Assembly: GCA_032718865.1 (NCBI GenBank)
Contig: JALUTQ010000039.1
Span: forward strand, 1,178,001-1,242,000
Direction: 5' to 3'
Length of the DNA: 64,000 bases
From: Tilletia caries
Taxonomy: Eukaryota > Basidiomycota > Exobasidiomycetes > Tilletiales > Tilletiaceae
Part shown: positions 54,037 through 64,000 of the stretch, in pieces
Position numbering within the stretch: the stretch's first letter is position 1
How the letters are laid out: each line of letters opens with the position of its first letter
Made by a program: the position numbers and the translations under genes
The notes under the pieces: generated by a model
The model's input: the letters and a program-made list of their open reading frames with translations, nothing else
Database searches by the model: none
Told to the model about the DNA's origin: nothing

Positions 54037-55983
54037 CTAGGATCGGTAGTCGCCGTTGATCTGGGATCGGAAGAGAACTGGATTCAGCAAATGATGTCCG
54101 GAAAGAGAAGAATACTGCGCGTGGGAAGAGGGTGTATGCACTCACTGCTACGTATTCCTTGCTGAAATCGCACGTCCAGTACGTAGCTGACTCCCTCGCC
54201 CCGCTGGAGCCGGCACTGCCTCCCTTCAGATCAACCTCGATCACAATATCCTCCAAGGCCAACAACTTGCCGGCCTCGTCCTCATCCACCTTCTGCGGTA
54301 CACCATTGTCTAGGACCAGGAGCGGTCGGAATTCTGAGGAAGATGAGGAGGTGGGAGGCAGGAATCGGACGGTGACGAGCGAAGGGTCTACGTTCCATTT
54401 CCCTGCGGGCAGTTTGGCGTACCCGACGGCGCAGAGGATGCGGCCCCAGTTGGCGTCCCCGCCGTGAAGGGCACACTTGACGAGGGCAGAGGTGGAGATG
54501 GAGGATGCGATCGCGTGCGCGTGGTCGTACGTCGGTGCTCCCTACTTTCCCCCAAGAATGGTGTGAGCTCCAAGGAAAGGAAGGAAACGCGCCAATAAGG
54601 GAAAAAAAAAGGGTTAGGAAAAAGACTGACCTTGACAGTGATCTCGACAAACTTCTCAGCGCCCTCTCCGTCCCTGACGACCAAATGACTGAGCTCCTGG
54701 CAGAAATCAGTCAGCTCATCTCGGAACTGCGCAAACTCCTTAGGGTGCGCCTCTTCCGAAATCTCCTCCCCAGCCTTCAGAGCGACGGCGCCGTCGTTGT
54801 TGCCGGAGATGGCAGGAGCCTGTCCGTTGGCAAGGGCGATGATGGTGTCGTTTGTGCTCATGTCTCCGTCGACGCTGATGCAGTTGAAGGACCGGCTGAC
54901 TGCGTATTCGAGGGAAGATTGGAGAGCGGCTGGGCTGATGGGTGCGTCGGTTGCTACGAGACCGAGGAGAGTCGCGTGAAGGCCGCCCGAGGAGGAGGGG
55001 GACGGTCCTGTCATGGCGGGGTGGATCATACCGGCGCCCTGCAAGCAAGCATGAAGATCAGTTTCCCGGGTTTGAGAAGTTGGCTTCCAAGCAAGAATGC
55101 ATATCGCATCTCAGCCTGGCAGGCACAATAGCAGACATACCTTATCGATTCCTACAATGCTGCACTTCCTCCCCGCCAGCTCGAAAGTGCGAGCGCGAAG
55201 CTTGGGGAAGGTGTCGGTGGTCATGAAAGCACGCGCGACCTCGAGCCAGGCCTCGGGACTGCTGCTGAGGATGTTGGAATTGGCGAGGTGGGGGAGCGCC
55301 TTGCGAATGGTGGGCATGGGCAGGGGTACGCCGATCACACCTGTGGAGAGCACGAGGGTGTGGTCTGCGTTGGCATGGGCGAGGGTCTCGGCTGAGGGTG
55401 GGCCCTGTACGCCTCCGCTACCGCTGTTGCTGACAGCCGGACCGAGCAAGGCAGAGACGGTCTTTGCGCATTCGATGGTATCGCGCAATCCCGCCTCGCC
55501 CGTGACCGCATTCGCACAACCGCTATTGGTCAGTATCGCTTTGGCTCGCGCTCCCTGCGGGCTGGCCTGTCCCTTGAGCAACGCCTTGGACGAATGCAGC
55601 ACAGGCGCAGCCTTGAAGACATTCTTGGTGAATGTCGCCGCTGCCGCCGCCGGCTGTTTAGTGGCCGAGACGACGAGGGCGAGGTCCGGTTTGGGCGAGG
55701 TGGTCGCTGCTTTGGAGGCGGAACCAGGGGCGCTGAGCTTGGGACTGATGGCTGCTTTTACGCCTGCGTAGGTTGCGGAGACGACGAAGCCGCGCGGCAG
55801 GGTGGCTGGGTCGAGCGGGTGTACGAAGCGCTCTGCCTTGGAGCCAGTCCCACTGCTGCTGCTGCTGCTGCTGCTGCTGTTGAGACGTGCTGATGTGGAC
55901 AGGCAGGCCCATGCGGAGCGGGAGGCGGACGATGCTGGGACCGACAGCGCGCGGAGAGACTGCGTTCGGATGGCGCTGAACAT
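54037..55983 (-). CDS. Mitochondrial bifunctional ornithine/glutamate N-acetyltransferase (ArgJ)
   Basis: Transfers acetyl from N-acetylornithine to glutamate in arginine biosynthesis, in the mitochondrial matrix. Minus strand, about five exons. The presequence [19 protein letters not shown] contains an (S)n run encoded by a CTG repeat at about 55,853-55,880. Core: [79 protein letters not shown], and after an intron [13 protein letters not shown] with SLHATLL-type self-cleavage site ([17 protein letters not shown]; the Thr is the N-terminal nucleophile). Then [20 protein letters not shown] and [20 protein letters not shown]. The last small exon after KEYVA gives INGDYRS, the family's usual end. 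All key residues look present. Confidence 0.93.
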
Positions 55984-56468
55984 GGCTTGCTATGGGGAGA
56001 GGGGAGGGGAGCGCGGGAACAGCAGCGGCAGGACGCAGCACGCAGGACGGCGGGCTTCCTTAAGTACTCGTGTGGAAGTCAGCTCCCACCCGCGACCCTT
56101 CTTATACTTTTACTCGCCCGCTATCAGGATGACTCGCTTCTTCTGAAGGCAGCATGGGTCAATCTTGTTGCTATGCGGACGACACGGGACACAGCCAGCT
56201 CGAAGGTCGAAGGCGAAGCTCAGCTAGGAAGAAGGCAGCGCGAGTCGGCAAGGTGGAATGCTGGATGGGTGGATGGATGACCACCAACTTCGACTACTCT
56301 CTGCTGCTCGCCTCGCCTCGCCTCGCCTCGCACGCCGCACACGCAGACGCACGGAAAGCGCGCGCCCGTCGATCAGCTCGGGCTCGCCGGTGCTGCCGTC
56401 CTGCGCGAACAAGAAGAAGGTCCAGCATCGCATCGGAAGACGAAGACGAAGACGAAGTCGATGCGAGC
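55984..56468. promoter_or_regulatory. Divergent promoter region, ArgJ / HDAC
   Basis: Just under 500 bases between start codons. The HDAC frame is open upstream to 56,154, but that part is composed of low-complexity Arg/Ala/Ser codons and is more likely leader. Confidence 0.45.
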
Positions 56469-57944
56469 ATGACCCGGGACACATACAGCCACGCAGTCGC
56501 CATGCTGCCCGCATACAGCAGCAACGGCCCACGAATCAAGCTCGAGCTCGACAAGGCCGAGTATCCCACCTTCTCCAACGCCGCCTTCTTCTACGACCGC
56601 GCGCCAGCCGAGGGCCTCGCCGTCGTCCAGGATGCATCCCACGTACGACCCCACTCCGAACAGCGCGTCGCTTACTACTTCCCCAAGGGCGTAGGCGACT
56701 ATCACTACGGCGAGCGACATCCCATGAAGCCCGCTCGTCTCACTCTCACCAACCGGCTCGTCATGGCCTACGGCCTCCACAACTACATGGACGTTTACAC
56801 CCCCCGGACGGCTACCCGCCCCGAGCTCGAGGCCTTTCACGACTCGGACTACATCGACTTCCTCAGCACGGTCACTCCCACCACCCCCATATCATCCGCC
56901 TTTAATCGCTACAACTTTGCCGACGATTGTCCCGTCTTTGACGGCATGTACGACTTCTGCTGCTCATACTCGGGCGCCTCGCTGGCCGGAGCACGCAAGT
57001 TGACTGCGGGAGCGACTGACATCGCCATCAACTGGTCTGGCGGACTTCACCACGCAAAGAAGAGCGAGGCTAGCGGGTTCTGCTACGTCAACGACATAGT
57101 CCTTGCCATCCTCGAGTTGCTCAAATACCATCCCCGCGTGCTTTACATAGACATCGACATCCATCACGGCGATGGTGTTCAGGAGGCATTCTACAACTCA
57201 AATCGGGTCCTCACCGTCTCCTTCCACAAATACGGAAACGACTTCTTCCCCTGCACTGGCGCGCTCTCGGAGATCGGCACCGGCCTGGGCAAGCATTTCT
57301 CGCTCAACGTGCCGCTTCAGGATGGCATCGACGATGCGTCCTATGTCTGGCTTTTTAAGAGCGTCATGGAGCCTACCATCACTACCTTCCGGCCGCAGTC
57401 CATTGTGCTCCAGTGTGGCGCTGACTCTCTCGGAAACGATCGGTTGGGTTGCTTCAATCTTAGTGTGGCAGCTCATGGAGAGTGTGTACGCTTCATCAAG
57501 AGTTTCGGCCTGCCTCTCCTCGTGCTCGGAGGAGGTGGCTACACCATTCGCAACGTAGCCAGGTGTTGGACCTACGAAACTGCCGTCCTCACCGGCTGCA
57601 ATGTGTCAGACACACTGCCCTCAACCCCTTACGACAACTTTTTCGAGCCCGGCAGGAGACTACATCAACCTCTCGGCCCCGGCAACGGTTCGAATACGAT
57701 GACCAGCACCGGGCACAATCTCGAAAACCAAAACTCGAAAGCGAGTCTGGAGCGGATACGGATTGCGATACTGGAGCAGTTGCGATACTTGCATGGCGCA
57801 CCGAGCGTGCAGATGAACGAGCTTCCGCCCGACTTGGGTGGAAGCTGGATGGAGGCGGAGGACAGCGGGAAGGGCGTCACGGATTCTAACATGGAAGATC
57901 GACCTGGCATTTGGGCTCGGGTTGGATCTGATGGAAGAGACTGA
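56469..57944 (+). CDS. Class I histone deacetylase, Hos2/HDAC3 type
   Basis: Zinc-dependent lysine deacetylase of the Set3/SMRT-type complex, nuclear. Uninterrupted frame; [18 protein letters not shown] at 56,469 is the likeliest start (an in-frame extension to 56,154 exists), giving 491 residues. Family text is clear: [55 protein letters not shown] and [20 protein letters not shown] with the HH charge-relay pair. Then [15 protein letters not shown] with zinc ligands, [19 protein letters not shown], and [19 protein letters not shown] with the third zinc-ligand aspartate. [20 protein letters not shown] carries the catalytic tyrosine. GERHPMKP and the [10 protein letters not shown] segment favour the Hos2/HDAC3 branch over Rpd3. 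Confidence 0.93.
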   Translation: MTRDTYSHAVAMLPAYSSNGPRIKLELDKAEYPTFSNAAFFYDRAPAEGLAVVQDASHVRPHSEQRVAYYFPKGVGDYHYGERHPMKPARLTLTNRLVMAYGLHNYMDVYTPRTATRPELEAFHDSDYIDFLSTVTPTTPISSAFNRYNFADDCPVFDGMYDFCCSYSGASLAGARKLTAGATDIAINWSGGLHHAKKSEASGFCYVNDIVLAILELLKYHPRVLYIDIDIHHGDGVQEAFYNSNRVLTVSFHKYGNDFFPCTGALSEIGTGLGKHFSLNVPLQDGIDDASYVWLFKSVMEPTITTFRPQSIVLQCGADSLGNDRLGCFNLSVAAHGECVRFIKSFGLPLLVLGGGGYTIRNVARCWTYETAVLTGCNVSDTLPSTPYDNFFEPGRRLHQPLGPGNGSNTMTSTGHNLENQNSKASLERIRIAILEQLRYLHGAPSVQMNELPPDLGGSWMEAEDSGKGVTDSNMEDRPGIWARVGSDGRD

Positions 57945-58184
57945 TCGATTTTGGTGGGAGCGACATGAAAGCATCGATTTTCGCAACACCGTGTGGAGTC
58001 GGCAATCTCAGGCAACAATTCGCGCTCAGCTTCATAAGGCTGGCGACCACCATCACAAAGGCGCAGCAGGATCGCAAAACCGCCACAGTTCATGTCCCTG
58101 CAAGCCTCTTCGCTTTCATACCCTCTTCTCAGCACCTTTTGCCCAGTCTCGACTACCTGGTTCTCGCCCGTCGCCTACTCTTCA

Positions 58185-58606
58185 ATGGTGAGTTGGTCTC
58201 GTTTCAGCATTCTTTTGCGGGATATAAATCTAATTCTTTTATTTGGGGGGGATTCTCTCTTGCGCAGTCGGAAACGAGTAACAACGCCCAGCCTCAAGCA
58301 GGCAGCGCTGTCGACGACCGTCAAGCGCAAGGATCCAACAGTGCTGGTCCTTCCATCGCTGACCAACCGGACGCCACGACGCCGCAACAAGCCGCGAAGT
58401 CGACTGATTCGAACGACGACGTCGAATACGAATACGATGGCCCTGCGGAGGAGTACGTCGTCACGATTCCCGACGGTGGTCTGGCGGGACTGCAGGCGCG
58501 CAAGGAAGCGGAGCGCGCGAATCGTGCGCAGGCGGGACAACCGCTGGGCGGGCGGGCGGGGGAGTATACCCTCCCGTACCAGAATGTGCGGACGGTCGAT
58601 CGTTGA
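58185..58606 (+). CDS. Small acidic protein of unknown function
   Basis: Exon 1 appears to be only the ATG (58,185-58,187), followed directly by GTGAGT and an 80-base intron ending TGCGCAG at 58,267. Exon 2 gives SETSNNAQPQAGSAVDDRQ, then DDVEYEYDGPAEEYVVTIPD and a basic helix GLAGLQARKEAERANRAQAG, ending YQNVRTVDR. The product is about 114 residues, hydrophilic, with an acidic middle. No family recognised. A longer upstream frame to 57,965 would need the intron to be retained. The intron position right after the start codon is a pattern seen in small eukaryotic genes. Confidence 0.5.
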
Positions 58607-59161
58607 AGTTGGAAACGGACGGCAATCCTGGGCCTGTTCGCGCAGCGCGCTGGTCCTGTTTACTTTGTACCTGTCCCTTTCTTGACGGCATTAATCTGTA
58701 TTCTAGCCTGTGGATCAGTTGAGATCCTCTTGTTGTTGACCCACCTTTGTGTACCGTCGGCAACTTCCACGCCCTCGGTGTCGAGAAGGATGGGAGGGGG
58801 GGGGGAGACAAGTGACGGCTACCGGCCGCCTGCTCCTCTCGATCCACTGAGATCCCGCTTGTTAGACGGTAGACCCGCCCGGTCCCCAAACTTGAAGCGC
58901 TTGACTCTTGAGCCTCGAGGTGGGGAAGGTGGGTGGCAAAACTAGACCTGTGGGCTGGCGAGCGAAGGAGTTTGAGGTTGAGAGGGAAGAAGTCAACAGG
59001 GAAATGCTGGCCGCAGAGGTCTTCAGGCTTCAGGCTTCAGGCACCTCGACAGCGAGGGACACGAGACACCCGCTACCCAGGCCAGGCTTGACCGATTTGT
59101 CCCACCCTCTTGATGGGGACTGACTTGTCCTTGGGCTCCAGCTCGCATCGTCGCTCATCGC
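58607..59161. other. Intergenic, no gene
   Basis: G/C-rich spacer with a (TCATCGC)n-type simple repeat at about 59,145-59,175. Nothing else supported. Confidence 0.4.
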
Positions 59162-60412
59162 TCATCGCTCATCGCTCTCAAGTCGCCTCTCGCGTGCACA
59201 GGCCCCCTCATCAAGGTTTCGCGGAAAAGAGAAGTCTTGAATGAGGCGGAATGATGTGATGTCCTTGGGGACTAGGCCGAGTGGTGAAGTTTGGAAGTGG
59301 CCAAGGTTGGAGAAGACGAAGTCGCGAGAGAAAGGTCCGCCGTACCGGCCGGCGGCCACTTCCTTCTGGATGATGGATTGCACTGCGGTGGGATTGTCTC
59401 TTGCGGTGCGATGGTTTGGTGGTGTCTGTGTGTGGTGAAGTGGGGGAATGCCGATGTGAAATCCAAATGAGATTGATGAGACAAGGGTGGGGTACCGGCG
59501 GGCTAAGCCCGTTCGTCGCAGGGCTTCGCGCCACCCGCCGGGCAGCAATGGGGTGATGGGGCTGGTGGGTAGACGCTTACTGCTGTGAGCAGTGGGGGTC
59601 ACCGTGAGCTGTTGATCCGCATGAGGCGCAGCGGTGGGCTCGGTGGCAGGGGCGGTTCTTGCAGGTTCCCAGGTTGTAGTTGATGCAGGGAATGCGGTGA
59701 TCGTCTTTGAACTCGAGTGTGCCGTTCTGGAGGCGGTGGACGAGCTGCGGCTTCCCGTCGGAGCGAGCTTTGGCTTGGCAATGGGCGAGGTCGTGCTGAG
59801 CATCGCGAGAGCCACAGACGAGGCACTTGGAGGCTCGAAAGGGCTGACGCTTTGAGGATCCCGCTGCGTCATCCTGCCAAGGCCGCTTGCGCTGCTGATT
59901 GTCGCCACGTCGACCAGCCGAGGAAGATGTCGACGCCACAGCCGCGGCGGTGACCGAGTTGAGCTGGTCCATCGCAGCCTGGAGCTCGATGTGTTTGAGT
60001 CGCATATCCTCATCGTTCTTTAGCTGAGGCCACCATTCCGGGTTAGGAACGCCTAGGTCGAAGCGTTTGTTGTCTCGACCGTCCTGTCCCCACTGGAAGA
60101 GGTGACGCCGGTACCAAATACGAATGGCCCTGGCGTACTTGCTGAAGCCTGGCCAACGTGTGAGGGTGGCACTCAGCTTGACGAGACCGGCGACTTCGTC
60201 CGCGGGGCGACCTTTGCGTTGGGCCCATTGCTCGAGCAGGGCGGTGGCGCTAATCCACTGCTCGGTTATGAGATCGGCGTCTTTGGTGCCTTGCTCGACG
60301 TGCTCTTCGACCCGAATGGTTCCGTTCTCGGACCGGAAAAGCTGTCCTCCGCCCTTGAGTGCCGCGGCGTGACTGGCTTCGGCGCCCTCGCGGGTCAAGT
60401 CATCGCGGATAA
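59162..60412 (-). mobile_element. Truncated DIRS-like retrotransposon: Gag-like ORF and start of reverse transcriptase
   Basis: Minus strand. The first frame (60,398-59,577) has EQWISATALLEQWAQRKGRP, a helical SATLTRWPGFSKYARAIRIW, and a Cys/His region with KCLVCGSRDAQHDLAHC, CINYNLGTCKNRPCHRAH and RCASCGSTAHGDPHC. These are zinc-knuckle-like motifs of a Gag or capsid protein. In an overlapping frame comes the reverse-transcriptase entry region: FGFHIGIPPLHHTQTPPNH, NPTAVQSIIQKEVAAGRYGG, SNLGHFQTSPLGLVPKD and SFRLIQDFSFPRN. It stops around 59,215, before the catalytic YxDD region. The 5' side is cut off at about 60,410 by an unrelated array. The sequence resembles basidiomycete DIRS/tyrosine-recombinase retroelements. 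Confidence 0.65.
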
Positions 60413-60640
60413 CTTAGGCCCTCGCGCAGACCTGTGCGAGACCAGTGCGAGACCCTCTAGCGCGGAGAGTGCGCGAGACTTGTGCTTGACGCAATCGCGC
60501 ACACCTCGCACAGGCTGCGCGAGATGGCTAGACCTCGCGCAGGGCAGCGCGCAAGGGCTGCGCGAGCTCCTTTCCCTCAGCTCTTTCAGGCTGCTCGCAC
60601 ACACCTCGCACGCATTCGCGCGAGGCAACACTTCACGTTT
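60413..60640. repeat. G+C-rich word array, probable end of a second transposon
   Basis: At least a dozen GCGCGAG/CTGTGCGAGA/CTCGCGCAG words in both orientations within 230 bases, ending where the sequence turns A+T-rich (TGTAAAAAAAATATC). It interrupts the Gag-like frame on its left. The structure mirrors the subterminal arrays of the 32-43 kb element but uses a different word, so it is probably the left end of another CACTA-like element whose right end is beyond the window. Confidence 0.5.
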
Positions 60641-62606
60641 TCACACCCATACAGCACAAATCATATGTAAAAAAAATATCATCATTCATTCACTGACCAT
60701 CTACACGCTATGGGGCTAGGAGCGGTGAACCAGATCATGCTGGAGCCGCGGCGAGGTCGATGCGGGATACGTGAGACTGTGAAAATCGGAAACTCGGAAT
60801 GGGGAAGAACTGAGCGTGCTGCGTGAGTTAGTTAGTTAGTACATGCAACTGCAAATGCATGTATGTACTTTCCAGGCGCGAGTACCACACGGTGAATCAG
60901 GAACTCACGCATCAATGCCAGCGCTCGATTGCTCAGAACGAAGGATTATGTCTCTGGATTGTTAAAGAACTGTGGTCTGTGGACTATGAGGGGGACCAAG
61001 GTAAAGAAAGTACAAACGGAAGAGGAAAACATTGTTAGCAGGATCGTCAGCGCTCCGCAGCCAGCAGGAGAACTGTCATCAGGGTACACGAACAAGAATC
61101 AGCAGTCAGCACCAGGGTTAAAAGTCGGGCATGAAGAAAGCAAGCCGCAGGTTGAACTTTGGAGTAGAATCCGGTGGAGAAACTGGGGGAGGGTTAAGGG
61201 GCGAAAATTCAATGCAGCAAAGTTGTCGGGCTTATTGGTGACTGGTGAGAGAAATCGGAATGGGCCAATGAGCATGAGAAATGCTATAGAAGTCGACATA
61301 GGGGAGAGAGTAGGTCATCAAATTAGCGCACAAACCATGGGTGAATGGGTTAATGGTCCATGGTTTGTGCGCTACTCAACAGTCAACACTCGACACATGT
61401 GCATGCAGCATGGTCGAGACCCCATAGCAGACACGGGTGCCTGAAGAATTGATAGAAGAGATGTCAGCAGCAAATAGAAAAAGAGATTGAAGGATCTGTG
61501 AGTTGATGTATGTGTCCATGAGCTGCAAGAATCTGGAATGGCCAGAAAGGAAGTAAGGAACTTGGGGAGGGGTTAAGATGCGTAACTCTTGCCTCTTGAT
61601 GATGACGCCGCAAAGACCGCATGGTATGCCTTCCAGCCTTCCTAGAAAGGGGTTGTCAAATGTCAATGGATTGTCAGTGGTCGAATGTAACTCGTTTCTG
61701 CAATAATACTTGGTCTGGACTTGGAAACGTCAATGTCAGTCATGAATGCAAAGAGACCGAGAAGATCAGGTGTGATCGTCGACTGGTCAGTATTAGTCAG
61801 TGGGAAGAGTCAAGAGAAGATGGCAGCCGCCAGTCGGTGTCCTGGGCAAGTGTTGACTGTCAAAAGTCGACATGATCAGAAGTTCAGAAGTCAGAATAAG
61901 TCAGCATGCAAGCCTGTGTATAGACGGAATCGTGCTGGACATCGTGGTCCATGAGGGAAGTCGGGGGTGTGTAAGTCCACACATCACACGATATCACCGC
62001 CGAGGTATCGAGCCACCTACCGACCTGCATACATATACATGCGCATATGACCAAGGTCCAAGTGCCTGGGTAAGAATGAAAAAGGGGATCAGTCGTTCCA
62101 TTCACACTTGCCATGAGGAACGAACCACTCACTCACCGCAGGACATTTGAAGGTGGAAGACAAAGGGAAGCTGGTGCTGAGGAAATGGAGGTGGGAGCCC
62201 AGAGACTTTGTGAGACAGGGGTTGGAACAGAGCTTTATCTGGACGTCACCACACAGCATCTCACCATCAACGAAGCATGGTGCCCGCCCTCCGAGTAGAT
62301 GCGATAGCGGCAGAAGAGGGAATCAGGGAAGAGAGTAGAGACATGCCTTCAGATCGAGCGAAGCACCGATGAACAAGGGAGAGAAGAGCATGTCAGCTGT
62401 CAGCATCGGACTATGACGCAGAGGACTGAGGAAATTCAGAATCGGGTCAGCAGTCGGGACATGTCTGCGGGAGTGTGAACAGATATAAAAGAAGGACGTC
62501 AGCCGATCGCAGCCGTCGCCCGCCCCTTCCTGTTGTGCTTTCATCTTCACAAATCTCGAGATCTCCACACTCGACACATCAACATTCCTACTCGTCTTCA
62601 ATCGCC
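60641..62606. other. Interior of the second element, no gene assigned
   Basis: Sequence with scattered GTCAGT-type donor words but no continuous frame. It includes the perfect inverted repeat at 61,324-61,374 and a TATAAA at 62,484-62,489 ahead of the next gene. A GTTAGTTAGTTAGTACATG simple repeat lies at about 60,828-60,850. Confidence 0.4.
61324..61374. repeat. 17-bp perfect inverted repeat with 17-nt spacer
   Basis: TAGCGCACAAACCATGG (61,324-61,340) and its exact complement CCATGGTTTGTGCGCTA (61,358-61,374). It could fold into a hairpin or bind a dimeric protein. Confidence 0.9.
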
Positions 62607-64000
62607 ATGGAGCAGACACAAAACCAGAACAGCAGTGGTCAGTACTTAGCATGAGGCGTAGTGAGAGAGAGGATCCGTGTCTGACTAACATACCTGATCA
62701 TGTTCGCTGAACTTGCAGACGTCGGTGGCCGTGGTGGTCGTGGTGGTGGTCGCGTCGGTCGTGGTGGCGGTCGGGGCGGCTCAAGTGGCGCCGCGTCCAT
62801 CAGCCCGCCAAACGTTCCTGGCGTCACCAATCTCAACGACCTCAACGCTCAGTTGCAGGCGGCTATGAAGCAAAACAATACAGCTATGCAGCATTGGGTC
62901 AACGGAACGCTCGACAAGTACCACCAAGCTGCCTCCAGTTTCGCTACTACTCACAACATCGCCAATCTGGAAGATGTCCAAGTCTCCGGACGCAAAGACG
63001 AACGAATCGTTATCGTTCTCAACGCTGTGGAGTTTGACGGGCTGCAGGACGTCATGAGGGGACAACGGGAAGTTGGGAAGACGGTTCAGGATGCACAGGA
63101 TCAACTCAAAGAGACACAGGACCAGCTCACCGAGGCCCAAGCCAGCATTCGAATCTTGGAGCAGCAAGTCCAAACATTGACCCAGGACCGCAGGACGCTG
63201 CCTCGAGGAGTGAAGCGCACTAGAAACGAAGAAGATGAGAACGAGACGACAGACGAAGACGAGCCCCAAACTCACAAACGGATCAGAACCGGCCATGGAC
63301 GCAAGGACAACCGCATCCAACGGGCATTTGAGCGTCTTCTCCGCCTCAGAATGGGACTTGCAGCAAAGGAGGGCTGGCCATTTTTTCCGAATGTTGACAG
63401 GTCGTCGTCAGAATGGCCGCGGGAGGTACCGGAAGTGGATATGGAGGATCCAGACGCCAACATCGATCCGCGCCTTCGCGACAATGTACCGCTGGGGGCG
63501 CCACTGCTGCGACTGGACTGGATTGGTGGACGACTGGACGACAGTCAATTTTTCTGCTGTGCTGGCGGACTTGTCAGAGGAGCTGGCGGAGAACGCTGAA
63601 GCCCATGACTTACCGGACGACCCAGAAAAATGCACTGTTCAGTATATTCGAAACGCATGCAAACGCACCATGGTCAACATCAAGCGAAGCGCACGCGAGC
63701 TACAGGTCAAAGGTGCGGAGGTGGTGGAGCAGGAAAAAGCTCACAAATTGCGGAACGATCGACGCGGAGGGCGACACAGCACAAGACTCAATGCGCGACT
63801 GGCCGTTGCCGACCAGAATCCGCTGGTGTTTGGTCCTCCCGCCGTCGCAATGGTTATTCCTGCGTGCGTGGAAAAGGACGAATCAGAAGATGAGCTGCAA
63901 GCAGAGCAAAGCCAGGAAGAAGACGACCTTCCAGCGAGGCGAAAAAAGGACTCCGTGCGAGCGATGATTCCAGAATGGTGGTCACAAGAGAACAAGGACT
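62607..64000 (+). CDS. RGG-box and coiled-coil protein, runs off the window (probable transposon accessory gene)
   Basis: TATAAA at 62,484, start ATGGAGCAGACACAAAACC at 62,607. A short intron (GTCAGT to CTTGCAG, ending about 62,719) gives SSDVGGRGGRGGG, an RGG box. Then NLNDLNAQLQAAMKQNNTAM, a coiled coil VQDAQDQLKETQDQLTEAQA, an acidic-basic segment KRTRNEEDENETTDEDEP and RAFERLLRLRMGLAAKEGWP. Near 63,490-63,560 the coding signal moves to another frame: VDDWTTVNFSAVLADLSEEL, then CTVQYIRNACKRTMVNIK, and it stays open to the window edge. A frame shift or an intron must lie there. No domain family recognised. By position inside the second element it may be an accessory transposition protein. 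Confidence 0.5.

Noticed and set aside
55853..55880. GCTGCT run as a transposon array word
   Set aside because: It is a coding trinucleotide run (poly-Ser in the ArgJ presequence) and is not linked to the CGCTGCTGACAC arrays.
56154..56468. Long N-terminal extension of the histone deacetylase
   Set aside because: The frame is open, but the text is Arg/Ala/Ser-rich and absent from the family; the conserved protein begins downstream.

Overview
The window is fungal nuclear DNA. It has G+C-rich genes with many short GT-AG introns, mitochondrial presequences on ArgJ and on a PPR protein, and a gene set (Dad4, Hos2-type deacetylase, Ssu72, PRMT5/Skb1, Luc7, alkaline ceramidase) that fits a basidiomycete. 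The Tnp2/Plavaka-type transposase, DIRS-like reverse transcriptase and Fanzor sequence also fit a basidiomycete. I cannot name the species.

Layout. 1-3,668: no convincing gene, one tRNA-Met-like fragment. 3,669-14,377: alkaline ceramidase, PRMT5 (minus), DAD4, an HMG-box protein (minus), and a SET-domain lysine methyltransferase with a trailing coiled-coil reading frame. 14,580-16,300: a TATA-driven, apparently spliced non-coding locus made of about 620-bp tandem units carrying a 79-nt block conserved at 78 of 79 positions. 16,493-30,516: SSU72 (minus), an unknown N-terminally MGSS protein, a tiny membrane-peptide candidate, a seven-TM protein, a zinc alcohol dehydrogenase (minus), an F-box-like protein, LUC7 (minus) and the beta subunit of geranylgeranyltransferase I. 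ECM15/MTH1187-like (minus) follows.

31,540-46,500 is the unusual region. A piece of mitochondrial DNA (a NUMT with a cox2 fragment) lies upstream of ECM15. It is split by a 10.7-kb CACTA/Plavaka-like transposon with 13-bp terminal inverted repeats, G+C-rich subterminal arrays at both ends and a 7-bp candidate target-site duplication. The element carries a C-terminally short Tnp2-type transposase, an intact-looking accessory gene, and several damaged host-gene pieces: P-type H+-ATPase, Lhs1-like Hsp70, a kelch-like piece and a PIR-like piece. Next to the NUMT lies a decayed Fanzor (eukaryotic TnpB homologue). It keeps the RuvC catalytic acidic residues but has frame breaks and has lost most zinc-finger cysteines.

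47,390-58,606 is ordinary genic DNA: a mitochondrial PPR protein (minus), aspartokinase, mitochondrial ArgJ (minus), a Hos2/HDAC3-type histone deacetylase and a small acidic protein. 59,162-64,000 is mobile again: a truncated DIRS-like Gag/RT, broken near 60,410 by a G+C-rich word array that looks like the end of a second transposon. That second element contains a 17-bp perfect inverted repeat and an RGG/coiled-coil gene running off the right edge.

The housekeeping genes are not operonic. They are mostly divergent or convergent pairs with 0.2-0.9 kb between them.
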